Origin: an uncultured Muribaculaceae bacterium | Lineage (GTDB): Bacteria > Bacteroidota > Bacteroidia > Bacteroidales > Muribaculaceae | DNA length: 21,040 nucleotides | Direction: 5' to 3' | Assembly: GCA_910589095.1 (NCBI GenBank) | Contig: CAJUSN010000025.1 | Coordinates: forward strand, 1 to 21,040 | Part shown: in pieces, positions 14,241 through 21,040 of the stretch | Layout of the letters: the number at the start of each line of letters is the position of its first letter | How positions within the stretch are numbered: position 1 is the stretch's first letter | Position numbers and translations under genes: made by a program | The notes under the pieces: model-generated | What the model was told of the DNA's origin: nothing | Database searches by the model: none | What the model saw: only the letters and a program-made list of their open reading frames with translations

Positions 14241-15578
14241 TCAGATCACGCCCTGGCCCATCATTGCGTTGGCCACTTTCATGAAGCCGGCAATATTGGC
14301 ACCTTTCATGTAGTTGATGTAGCCCGAGGGTTCGGTTCCGTATTTGAGGCACTGTTCGTGGATTTCACGCATGATGCCGTGGAGCTTCTGGTCCACTTCT
14401 TCGGCTGACCACTGCAGATGCATGGCATTCTGGCTCATTTCAAGTCCTGATGTGGCCACTCCGCCTGCATTGACAGCCTTTCCGGGTGCATAGGTCACCT
14501 TGGAGCTGATGAATGTGTCGATTGCCTCGGGGGTGCAGCCCATGTTTGAAACTTCGGCCACCATGAGCACTCCATTTTCAACAAGTTTGCGTGCATCTTC
14601 GCCGTCAAGCTCGTTCTGAGTGGCGCAGGGGAGCGCGATATCCACTTTCTGTTCCCAAGGTTTCTTGCCGGGGAAGAAAGTGGCTTCAGGGAATTGCTCA
14701 ACGTAGGGCGCCACAATGTCGTCGCCGGTAGAGCGGAGATAGAGCATATGGGAAATCTTGTCGCCGGCAATGCCTTCAGGATCATATACATAACCGTCGG
14801 GACCGGAGATCGTTACAACTTTTGCGCCAAGTTCGGTGGCTTTCAGAGCCGCACCCCAGGCAACGTTGCCGAAACCGGAAATGGCAACCGTTTTGCCTTT
14901 GATATCCATCCCTTTTGCGGCGAGCATGCTCTGCACGAAGTAGAGCGCGCCGAAACCGGTTGCTTCCGGACGGATACGCGAGCCTCCGAATTCAAGAGCT
15001 TTGCCGGTCATGGAGCCGTCGCACTCGTTGCGCAGCTTCTTGTACATTCCGTACATATATCCTACTTCACGACCGCCAACACCGATGTCGCCGGCAGGAA
15101 CGTCGCGGTCAATACCTATATTCTTCCAGAGTTCAAGCATAAAAGCCTGGCAGAAACGCATGATTTCAGCATCGCTCTTTCCACGGGGAGAGAAGTCGGA
15201 ACCACCCTTGGCACCACCCATGGGGAGTGTGGTGAGGGCATTTTTGAATGTCTGTTCGAATCCGAGGAATTTAAGAATGGAAAGATTGACTGAAGCGTGG
15301 AAACGGATGCCACCTTTGTACGGGCCAATGGCGTTGTTGAACTGAACGCGATAGCCTATATTGGTTTGAACATCGCCATGATCATCAGTCCAGGTAACAC
15401 GGAAAGTGAAGATGCGGTCAGGCTCCACCATTCTTTCAATGATGCGGGCTTTTTCAAATTCGGGATGCTGGTTGTAAACATCCTCCACGCAAATCAACAC
15501 TTCTTTTACGGCCTGTAGATACTCTTTTTCTCCCGGATGCTTCATCTCGAGAGAAGCCATGATTTTGTTAATATCCAT
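14241..15578 (-). CDS. gdhA: Glutamate dehydrogenase, hexameric, probably NADP-dependent
   Basis: GdhA combines 2-oxoglutarate and ammonia to glutamate, the main ammonia entry in many gut Bacteroidetes. The 445-aa length fits the short hexameric class. Seen: GPYKGGIRFHASVN (85-98), the catalytic lysine at 124 in PMGGAKGGSDFSP (119-131), PAGDIGVGGREVGYMYG (161-177) with the catalytic Asp164, and the nucleotide fold ISGFGNVAWGAA (233-244). NADP use is inferred from closest family resemblance and not proved here. It is a single-gene unit: -7 box at 15618-15625, terminator at 14175-14209. Its product glutamate feeds ProB in the other half of the window. Confidence 0.95.
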   Translation of the reverse strand: MDINKIMASLEMKHPGEKEYLQAVKEVLICVEDVYNQHPEFEKARIIERMVEPDRIFTFRVTWTDDHGDVQTNIGYRVQFNNAIGPYKGGIRFHASVNLSILKFLGFEQTFKNALTTLPMGGAKGGSDFSPRGKSDAEIMRFCQAFMLELWKNIGIDRDVPAGDIGVGGREVGYMYGMYKKLRNECDGSMTGKALEFGGSRIRPEATGFGALYFVQSMLAAKGMDIKGKTVAISGFGNVAWGAALKATELGAKVVTISGPDGYVYDPEGIAGDKISHMLYLRSTGDDIVAPYVEQFPEATFFPGKKPWEQKVDIALPCATQNELDGEDARKLVENGVLMVAEVSNMGCTPEAIDTFISSKVTYAPGKAVNAGGVATSGLEMSQNAMHLQWSAEEVDQKLHGIMREIHEQCLKYGTEPSGYINYMKGANIAGFMKVANAMMGQGVI

Positions 15579-15617
15579 TTTTTATGTGGTTATGACTTTA
15601 TGTTTGTAGTTACGCTG

Positions 15618-15625
15618 CAAATATA
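15618..15625 (-). promoter_or_regulatory. Candidate Bacteroidetes -7 box for gdhA
   Basis: The minus strand reads TATATTTG, an exact TAnnTTTG match 39 nt before the gdhA start codon. Around the -33 position the minus strand has GTTTTC (15649-15654), a partial fit. The stretch from here to the mltD terminator (about 15655-15776) shows no gene. Confidence 0.55.
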
Positions 15626-15776
15626 ATGAATAAAACCGGAGGATGGATGAAAACACAGACCTTAAATTTAGTTAAATTTCAAGGTGCCGCTGTCAATTTG
15701 CCAAAAAACTATGTTCTACAGCTATTTTTGCGGTGGCAAGCTGAATGTTTGTAAAGTTGGGAAGGGAAGAATAGAG

Positions 15777-15812
15777 CAGCGGTGTGCCGGACATATTGTC
15801 GACACACCGCTG
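15777..15812 (-). terminator. Probable terminator after mltD
   Basis: Arms 15777-15786 (CAGCGGTGTG) and 15803-15812 pair over 10 bp, with a few further pairs inside. It is 35 nt after the mltD stop on the minus strand; the bases after the stem (CTCTATTCTTCCC) are pyrimidine-rich but not a pure T-run. Its arms share GCGGTGTG / GACACACCGC with the gdhA terminator. Confidence 0.6.
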
Positions 15813-15846
15813 TGGATAGGTGATGAGTGCAAAGGTTGCAGCTCGG

Positions 15847-17796
15847 TTATTTTTTCTTTTTGGTAGATTTCTTGGATGTTGATTTTGTCTCCTTTGCCGA
15901 TTTTTTTGATGACTTGGCCGTTTCCTTCTTGTTTTTAGAGGACTTGGTGTTTTTGTCAGCTTTAGCGTTTTTGGAATTCTTTTGGTTTTTCTCTGCCTTG
16001 GCGTTTTTGCTGTTTTTAGCGTTTGCATTTGCATTTGCCTTGGGCACTTTCAGCTTCTGGTCAATCTGCAGATTGGTCTGGCCTTTCTTGAAGCCATTGG
16101 CTTTCTGGAGAGCATCAACGGTGGTACCGTAGCGCTTGGCAATCTTTTCAAGGCTTTCGCCGCTCTTCACAGTATGCTCCACAGGCTTCTGCTTCTTAGC
16201 TTTGGCTGCCTGCTGCTTGGCTGCTTCCTGTTTTTTATTTTTGTATTTTTCGGAGTTGCGCTGTGGCACTGCACGACTCTGAGCTGTTGTTGATGATGAT
16301 GAGTAGCGGTTGCGAGTACGTTCAGGCACGGAAGCATTTTCATTGCGCGATGCTTGAGCGGCCGGTTTAGTCTGGCGGGCAGGCACTTCGGAGGAGTTAG
16401 CTTTGGAAGCTCGGGTGTTGACTGCCGCTACAGTGTTGCGCTGGCGCACTTCAATCACAAGCTGTTCTCCTTCACGCACCTTTCCTCGGCGAAGGTTGTT
16501 CCATTTTTTTATATCTGTGGCGCTTACACCATATTGTTTGGCAATTGAGCCAAGGTCTTCGCCACGCCCAACAGTGTGGGTGAGCTTGTTGACGGCATCG
16601 GCCACAACAGGCTGCTGAGATGGCTGATTGGGGGCCGGTTGCTCAGCAGGCTGTTCAACCGGTTGCTGCCCGGCAGGCTCTTCCTCTTTGTTTTTATTCT
16701 TGTTTCGTCCGAGTTCAACTGTGGAGCGAGGGGTGTATTTCTCCGATTCGTAGGCGAGAATCTCATCGCGTGAGGAGATATAGCTGAGCACCTGCTGCGA
16801 GGGGAGAGTAAGAAGATATGGGCGGGTGGGGCTTCCGGGAATCACATCCTTGCGATACTGCGGATTGAGCATTCGGATTTCATCAATGGGGATGTTGAGC
16901 ACATTGGCAATCTGATTGAAGTGTACGCGTTCGCGGACTTCAACGGTGTCTGTAATCAGTGGTCGCTTTATCACGGGACGGTGTATGCCGTAATCATCGT
17001 GATAATTCATCACGTAGTTGGCTGCAATGAATGCCGGTACGTAACCGCGTGTTTCAGTAGGAAGGAAGTTGTATATCTCCCAAAAGTCGCTGCTGGCCTC
17101 TCCGGCGCGCCGACGGGCTTTGTTCACGTTACCGGGACCGCAATTGTAAGCTGCGATGGCAAGTGACCAGTCTCCATATATATTATAGAGTTGCTTGAGG
17201 TATCTGGCTGCATTGCGGGAAGATTCACGGGCATCACGGCGTTCATCCACAAGGGTGCTCACTTCCATGCCGAGCCCCTTGGCGGTTGCAGGCATGAATT
17301 GCCAGAGGCCTGTGGCACCTGCGCGCGAAACGGCGTTGGGGTTGATGGCACTTTCAATTACCGGAAGATACTGCAATTCCAGGGGGAGGCCCTCTTTTTC
17401 AAGCTCTTCGATAAATATGTCGCCATAGTAATCATGAAGGGCGAGCATGTTGGAAACAAGACTTCTGCGCTTACCGAGATACATGTCGATGAGCTTGCCC
17501 ACCACGGGATTATAGGGCATCTCGATGCCGGGGTTGAGCTCGGCAAGTTTGCGGGTGTATTCTTCGGCATTGCCCAGGCGTATTTCGGTTGAGTTCGGGC
17601 GAGCGTCGGTGTAGTTGCGTAGGAAGAAGTTTTCCTCCAGCACTCTCGACTGGGTTTCGAAGCTCTCGGACGGCCGCACATTATCGTCGCGCAAAGAATG
17701 TTTTATGTCAAGTACCGACGGTGCCGGGGCGGCTTCTACGGTAGCGGCTGAGAAGGCAAGCAGAGCAGCGATAAGTAATTGTCTCATTGTGGTCAT
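15847..17796 (-). CDS. mltD: MltD-like LysM lytic transglycosylase with Lys-rich tail
   Basis: This enzyme should cleave peptidoglycan glycan strands in the periplasm, giving 1,6-anhydro ends. I take the ATG at 17796 (MTTMRQLL, 649 aa) over the upstream GTG at 17805 because a signal peptide follows directly; the ATG at 17787 is also possible. From the GTG count: signal peptide to about 26; SLT domain about 120-235 with catalytic Glu151 in VIESAINP, ATGLWQFMP (164-172) and AIAAYNCGPGNV (216-227); a degenerate LysM (287-335); a Pro/Gln-rich linker (376-400); LysM at 408-453 and 543-588; and a Lys/Asn/Ser-rich tail, 591-652. No lipobox is seen. It is the last gene of the parA-parB-DUF5683 unit, 17 nt after DUF5683. 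Confidence 0.9.
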   Translation of the reverse strand: MTTMRQLLIAALLAFSAATVEAAPAPSVLDIKHSLRDDNVRPSESFETQSRVLEENFFLRNYTDARPNSTEIRLGNAEEYTRKLAELNPGIEMPYNPVVGKLIDMYLGKRRSLVSNMLALHDYYGDIFIEELEKEGLPLELQYLPVIESAINPNAVSRAGATGLWQFMPATAKGLGMEVSTLVDERRDARESSRNAARYLKQLYNIYGDWSLAIAAYNCGPGNVNKARRRAGEASSDFWEIYNFLPTETRGYVPAFIAANYVMNYHDDYGIHRPVIKRPLITDTVEVRERVHFNQIANVLNIPIDEIRMLNPQYRKDVIPGSPTRPYLLTLPSQQVLSYISSRDEILAYESEKYTPRSTVELGRNKNKNKEEEPAGQQPVEQPAEQPAPNQPSQQPVVADAVNKLTHTVGRGEDLGSIAKQYGVSATDIKKWNNLRRGKVREGEQLVIEVRQRNTVAAVNTRASKANSSEVPARQTKPAAQASRNENASVPERTRNRYSSSSTTAQSRAVPQRNSEKYKNKKQEAAKQQAAKAKKQKPVEHTVKSGESLEKIAKRYGTTVDALQKANGFKKGQTNLQIDQKLKVPKANANANAKNSKNAKAEKNQKNSKNAKADKNTKSSKNKKETAKSSKKSAKETKSTSKKSTKKKK

Positions 17797-17813
17797 TTTG
17801 CACACATTATTGG

Positions 17814-18614
17814 TTAAAAGTTGAATGCCATCTGGAATCCGAGGGCCGGCAAACGGTTTTGCGGATCTTGAATCAGGGCTGGCATCACTTGCATGGAGAG
17901 GTCAGGTGAAATATCAAAGTTCGAGAGCGAGGCATCTACGTAGGCATCTACCATCGCCACGAGATACACTCCCACCATGCAGATTATACAGAGGTCGCGG
18001 TTGCGGCGATAATAATCTTTGCGGCTTTTGAGCGTTTGCTGCAGCCAAGTGGTGTTGAGTGTTGATTCATCAGTGTTGGGAGGAAAGAAATCCATGTAGG
18101 ATTTGGTTGACGGGTCATTGTCCATCAAGTCGGTATAGGCTCGGGTATAGTCCGAGAGCATACCGTTGTTCCAGGATGCACCGTAACCCAAACCAAGAAA
18201 TCCTCCCACAACAATGGGGAGCTTCCAATATCGGCGATTGTAAATCTGTCCTAAACCGGGACAGAGTGCCGACATCCACACCGCCCTTATGGGGTCAGGA
18301 GTGAATACTTTTGTTGCGTTTGGGTTCACATCCTTTACCACGGTGCTGTCAGTGAACAGCTTCATCCCCGGCGCGTCGACAATGGCGAGTGTGTCGATAG
18401 GTGTGAAACGCACGGTGTCGCCGTTGACGGTAAAATACTCTTCCTCCACGGCTGAATGTTGAGGCGCGGGATCGTTGGAGAGGGGGATGGTGTCAGGGAG
18501 GACGGGAGCCGGGTGTTCGGGTGTAGACAGACCGGCATTTCGGGCCAACGTCAAATTTGCTGAAAAAATGTTAAACGGTATCAACAGCATGAAAAATATC
18601 ATGCTGCGAGCCAT
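17814..18614 (-). CDS. DUF5683 family membrane protein
   Basis: I choose the ATG at 18614 (MARSMIFFMLLIPFNIFSAN, a signal peptide; 266 aa) because the longer form from 18686 adds a 24-residue polar N-terminus before the signal. The mature part has a Pro-rich region (about 25-55), then PDPIRAVWMSALCPGLGQIYNR (DUF5683 core, with PGLGQIYN at 119-126) and membrane segments at about 131-146 and 207-225. A charged YYRRNRD precedes the last helix. The family is common in Bacteroidetes between parB and a lytic transglycosylase gene; its role is unknown, but the conserved setting suggests a link between envelope and cell cycle. It is 117 nt after parB and 17 nt before mltD. Confidence 0.85.
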   Translation of the reverse strand: MARSMIFFMLLIPFNIFSANLTLARNAGLSTPEHPAPVLPDTIPLSNDPAPQHSAVEEEYFTVNGDTVRFTPIDTLAIVDAPGMKLFTDSTVVKDVNPNATKVFTPDPIRAVWMSALCPGLGQIYNRRYWKLPIVVGGFLGLGYGASWNNGMLSDYTRAYTDLMDNDPSTKSYMDFFPPNTDESTLNTTWLQQTLKSRKDYYRRNRDLCIICMVGVYLVAMVDAYVDASLSNFDISPDLSMQVMPALIQDPQNRLPALGFQMAFNF

Positions 18615-18731
18615 TGTTTGATGCCGTTTCTTTTTTATGTCAGAAAATTGCACTGCGGTGGTTGATGTGTTGTAAATTCCTGGCAACTATATGGTTGCGA
18701 GGTTTCGTGAAGCCACATCGCCAACTTTCGG

Positions 18732-19619
18732 TCAGTTGTCGTGAGGTTTTAGATTGTCAAAGATAGTAATTAATCTTTCAAGTTCACTCTCATTTTCAAA
18801 AGTGAATGTGATTTTGCCCTTCCCGGACTTGCCACAAGCGAAGGTAACCGGGGTGGCGAAGCGCTGCGATAGATGTTCACCCAAAATGTCAAATTCGCCG
18901 GAATTTTGCCGCGTCTTGCTATTGCGTCCGGGTGTTGACTCGCTGTTGTCCTTGAGCTGTTTCACCATCTCTTCAACCTTTCGCACCGACAGACCTTCTT
19001 TTACAATCTTATTGTAGAGGCGCAGTTGGAGTGTGGGGTCATCGATTGACAAAAGGGCACGGGCATGGCCCATATCCACCAATTTGTCACGCAAGCCGAG
19101 CTGCACCTCAGCCGGCAGGCGGAGCAGACGGAGAAAATTGGCAATTGTGGCTCGCTTTTTACCGATGCGTTCGCTTAGGCGTTCCTGCGTGAGCTGGTAT
19201 TGATCTATGAGTTTCTTGAATGTGAGTGCAATTTCTATTGCGTTGAGGTCCTCGCGCTGAATGTTTTCAATGAGGGCCATCTCGGTGAGTTCGGCCTCGT
19301 TGGCAGTGCGGATATAGGCAGGGACAGAGGCGAGTCCTGCACGTGCGGCCGCGCGATAGCGTCGCTCGCCGGCTATTATCTGATAGGCGTCGGGCCCAAC
19401 TTTGCGCAGTGAAAGAGGTTGTATGATGCCGAGCTCGCGTATGGACACTGCCAGTTCGTCAAGAGCATCCTCATCGAAGTTTATTCGTGGTTGGTCAGGA
19501 TTCGGTGTTATCTGGTCAAGAGGAATCTCATTGATAGCTGAAGAGCCGCGTGCCGGCACATCGTCCATTGAAATCAGAGAGTCAAGTCCACGCCCGAGGG
19601 CATTGCGTCGAGGTCCCAT
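18732..19619 (-). CDS. parB: Chromosome-partitioning protein ParB
   Basis: ParB binds parS sites, spreads along DNA as a CTP-dependent clamp and acts with ParA to separate origins. The 295-aa protein has an N-terminal start MGPRRNALGRGLDSL (ParA-contact region), the CTP-binding fold with IIAGERRYRAA (81-91) and ENIQREDLNAIE (118-129), a helix-turn-helix (about 143-170), GHARALL (184-190) and a C-terminal dimerisation region after a Ser/Arg-rich linker (225-240). All features of chromosomal ParB are present. It begins 39 nt after parA. Candidate parS-like DNA is at 3884-3899. Confidence 0.95.
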   Translation of the reverse strand: MGPRRNALGRGLDSLISMDDVPARGSSAINEIPLDQITPNPDQPRINFDEDALDELAVSIRELGIIQPLSLRKVGPDAYQIIAGERRYRAAARAGLASVPAYIRTANEAELTEMALIENIQREDLNAIEIALTFKKLIDQYQLTQERLSERIGKKRATIANFLRLLRLPAEVQLGLRDKLVDMGHARALLSIDDPTLQLRLYNKIVKEGLSVRKVEEMVKQLKDNSESTPGRNSKTRQNSGEFDILGEHLSQRFATPVTFACGKSGKGKITFTFENESELERLITIFDNLKPHDN

Positions 19620-19658
19620 ATATAATATAATTAAGGTTGAGAAGAGTGGTTGGAGTAA

Positions 19659-20441
19659 TTATTTTTTGCGAGCGGCCCGGCGATGTTTGGCAATGATTTC
19701 GCGAGCCAGAGCGGTGTGTGATGTAGCTCCGCGGCTGTCAGGATCGTAAAGCAGCGCCGGAAGACCATGCGAGGGTGCTTCTGAAAGACGTATGTTTCGT
19801 GGTATGACAGTGGTGAACACCATGTCGCCAAAATGGCTTTTAAGTTCCTCGTAGATCTGATTAGCCAGGCGCAGACGAGCATCGTACATCGTCAACAGGA
19901 AGCCCTCTATCTCCAGCGCAGGATTTAGCTTAGGTTTGATAATTCGGATGGTGTTGATAAGCTTAGTGATGCCTTCCAGCGCGAAATATTCGGCTTGGAC
20001 GGGGATGATAACCGAGTCGGCAGCCGTGAGGGCATTGACGGTTATGAGGCCTAGTGAGGGAGAGCAGTCGATAAGCATGTAGTCATATTGGTCGCGTACC
20101 CCGTCCAAGGCATGGGCCATCACTTTTTCGCGATTAGGGCGATTGATGAGTTCCAGCTCCGCCCCAGCAAGGTCAATGCGCGAGCCGATAAGGTCAAGAC
20201 CTTTCATGCAGGTTGCAACCTGAGATCCGGCGAGGGGATAGTCGTCGACCAGGCACTCATATATGGACGAGGCCATCTCTTCAGGCCTGATGCCATATCC
20301 CGATGTGGCGTTTGCCTGAGGGTCGGCGTCGATGATGAGCACTTTTTTCCCCTCGGCTGCAAGCGAGGCCCCGAGGTTGATGGTTGTGGTGGTTTTTCCC
20401 ACTCCACCCTTCTGATTTGCTATTGCTATAATTTTTCCCAT
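19659..20441 (-). CDS. parA: Chromosome-partitioning ATPase ParA (Soj)
   Basis: ParA forms ATP-bound dimers on nucleoid DNA and moves ParB-parS complexes. The 260-aa length is that of chromosomal Soj-type proteins, without the N-terminal DNA-binding domain of plasmid P1-type ParA. Seen: deviant Walker A KGGVGKTTTT (11-20) with the signature Lys, the switch region DADPQANATSGYGI (39-52), and Walker B YMLIDCSPSLGLIT. It is the first gene of parA-parB-DUF5683-mltD. An inverted repeat overlaps its likely promoter at 20458-20490, suggesting control at that point. Confidence 0.96.
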   Translation of the reverse strand: MGKIIAIANQKGGVGKTTTTINLGASLAAEGKKVLIIDADPQANATSGYGIRPEEMASSIYECLVDDYPLAGSQVATCMKGLDLIGSRIDLAGAELELINRPNREKVMAHALDGVRDQYDYMLIDCSPSLGLITVNALTAADSVIIPVQAEYFALEGITKLINTIRIIKPKLNPALEIEGFLLTMYDARLRLANQIYEELKSHFGDMVFTTVIPRNIRLSEAPSHGLPALLYDPDSRGATSHTALAREIIAKHRRAARKK

Positions 20442-20457
20442 ACGGAGAATATATGCG

Positions 20458-20490
20458 TTTTCACTGCAAAGTAATGTGTTTTCAGTGAAA
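20458..20490 (-). promoter_or_regulatory. parA promoter region with inverted repeat
   Basis: TTTCACTG (20458-20465) and CAGTGAAA (20483-20490) are exact complements separated by 17 nt. Between them, on the minus strand at 20467-20474, is TTACTTTG, one mismatch from TAnnTTTG and placed about 26 nt before the parA ATG. A dimeric repressor on this repeat could block transcription. Which protein would bind is unknown. The rest of the 140-nt parA-queA gap holds a half-parS-like CGTGGAACA (20556-20564) and no gene. Confidence 0.45.
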
Positions 20491-20581
20491 TACGGAAATG
20501 CCTCCGAGGGAAAAGTGAGTTAAATGTTCATAAATGGGGTGGAATGTCAATAACTCGTGGAACATTCGCGTGCCTGATGTT

Positions 20582-21040
20582 TCACAGCAAGAGTTGAGCG
20601 TCGCCGTAGCTGAGGAAACGGTAATCCCCCTTTAGCGCGTGGTCATACATCTTTTTCCAGTCGCCGTCGGTGAATGCCGACACAAGGAGCAGCAGGGTGG
20701 ATTGAGGCTGGTGAAAGTTTGTGACCATACCTTTCACCACTTTATATTCATAGCCCGGAGCTATAATGATGCGTGTGGATGCCATCAGGCGTTCCAGCCC
20801 TTTTTCTTGAAGGTAGCCGGAAAGGGCGGCGAGGGCTTCGCGGGCAGGTGGGAGGGTGCCTTGATAGGGGTACCATTGGGGCACTTCATCAGGCTCGCGA
20901 CCATCCATCACCATCCGCCCAAGATGGTAGAGACTTTCAAGGGTGCGCACTGATGTAGTGCCCACGGCTATGACAGGGCGCTCAGTGCTTGAAAGCTCTT
21001 CGATGAGTTCACGACTGACAGATATGAATTCGCTGTGCAT
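20582..21040 (-). CDS. queA: tRNA preQ1(34) S-adenosylmethionine ribosyltransferase-isomerase, C-terminal part
   Basis: QueA transfers the ribosyl part of SAM to preQ1 in tRNA, making epoxyqueuosine. Only the last 152 codons are in the window; the Met at 21040 belongs to the conserved internal MHSE motif and is not the start. Seen: VGTTSVRTLESL, NFHQPQSTLLLLVSAF and YRFLSYGDAQLLL at the C-terminus, all typical of the family. It is on the same strand as parA and ends 140 nt before it; no intrinsic terminator is evident between them, so some read-through is possible. Confidence 0.93.
   Translation of the reverse strand: MHSEFISVSRELIEELSSTERPVIAVGTTSVRTLESLYHLGRMVMDGREPDEVPQWYPYQGTLPPAREALAALSGYLQEKGLERLMASTRIIIAPGYEYKVVKGMVTNFHQPQSTLLLLVSAFTDGDWKKMYDHALKGDYRFLSYGDAQLLL

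Noticed and set aside
15811..15819. TGTGGATAG, one base from a DnaA box
   Set aside because: It is a single isolated near-match next to the mltD terminator; no cluster of boxes or AT-rich unwinding region is seen.
18683..18698. GCAAC..GTTGC near-palindrome between parB and DUF5683
   Set aside because: Five-bp arms with an imperfect centre are too short to support a site.

Overview
The window looks like a stretch of chromosome from a gut-type member of the Bacteroidales; Muribaculaceae would fit, but that is inference. Evidence: near-50% GC; several upstream regions carry the Bacteroidetes -7 box TAnnTTTG instead of a sigma70 -10; Bacteroidetes-specific families are present (DUF4831, PCMD-domain secreted protein, DUF5683); and the parA-parB-DUF5683-mltD order is typical of the phylum. 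I see no insertion sequence, prophage, CRISPR array, rRNA or tRNA. Most of the window is core metabolism and cell-envelope housekeeping.

Layout, left to right. (1) 1-340: 3' part of a GYF_2-TM2 membrane protein (+), converging on an nnr-DUF4831 pair (-, 500-3124). Two hairpins lie between them. (2) 3125-3309: divergent promoter region. (3) 3310-7754 (+): hpt, then after a 176-nt gap adk-proC-proB-proA with tight spacing and overlaps, covering purine salvage, adenylate balance and the glutamate-to-proline pathway (GSA dehydrogenase, glutamate kinase, P5C reductase). (4) 7755-8966: a single-gene unit for a secreted PCMD-domain protein with its own promoter and a shared convergent terminator. 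(5) 8981-14007 (-): probable five-gene unit pta-ackA-ddh-AGCS symporter-TIGR04076 protein, linking acetate/ATP formation, meso-diaminopimelate/lysine metabolism, sodium-coupled amino-acid uptake and a small Cys-rich exported protein. (6) 14175-15625 (-): gdhA with its own promoter and terminator, flanked by two hairpins with related arms. (7) 15777-20490 (-): parA-parB-DUF5683-mltD, joining chromosome segregation to a LysM lytic transglycosylase. (8) 20582-21040: 3' part of queA (-).

The gene content is mostly familiar and I found no clear unknown multi-gene defence or mobile system. The better leads are: the Tat-like, nine-cysteine TIGR04076 protein translationally packed behind ddh and an AGCS transporter; a 14-bp hairpin plus T-run inside proC that looks like an intrinsic terminator; a parS-like 13/16 palindrome between hpt and adk; an 8-bp inverted repeat over the parA promoter; a very long perfect hairpin at 356-407; and a lysine-rich tail on the MltD homologue.
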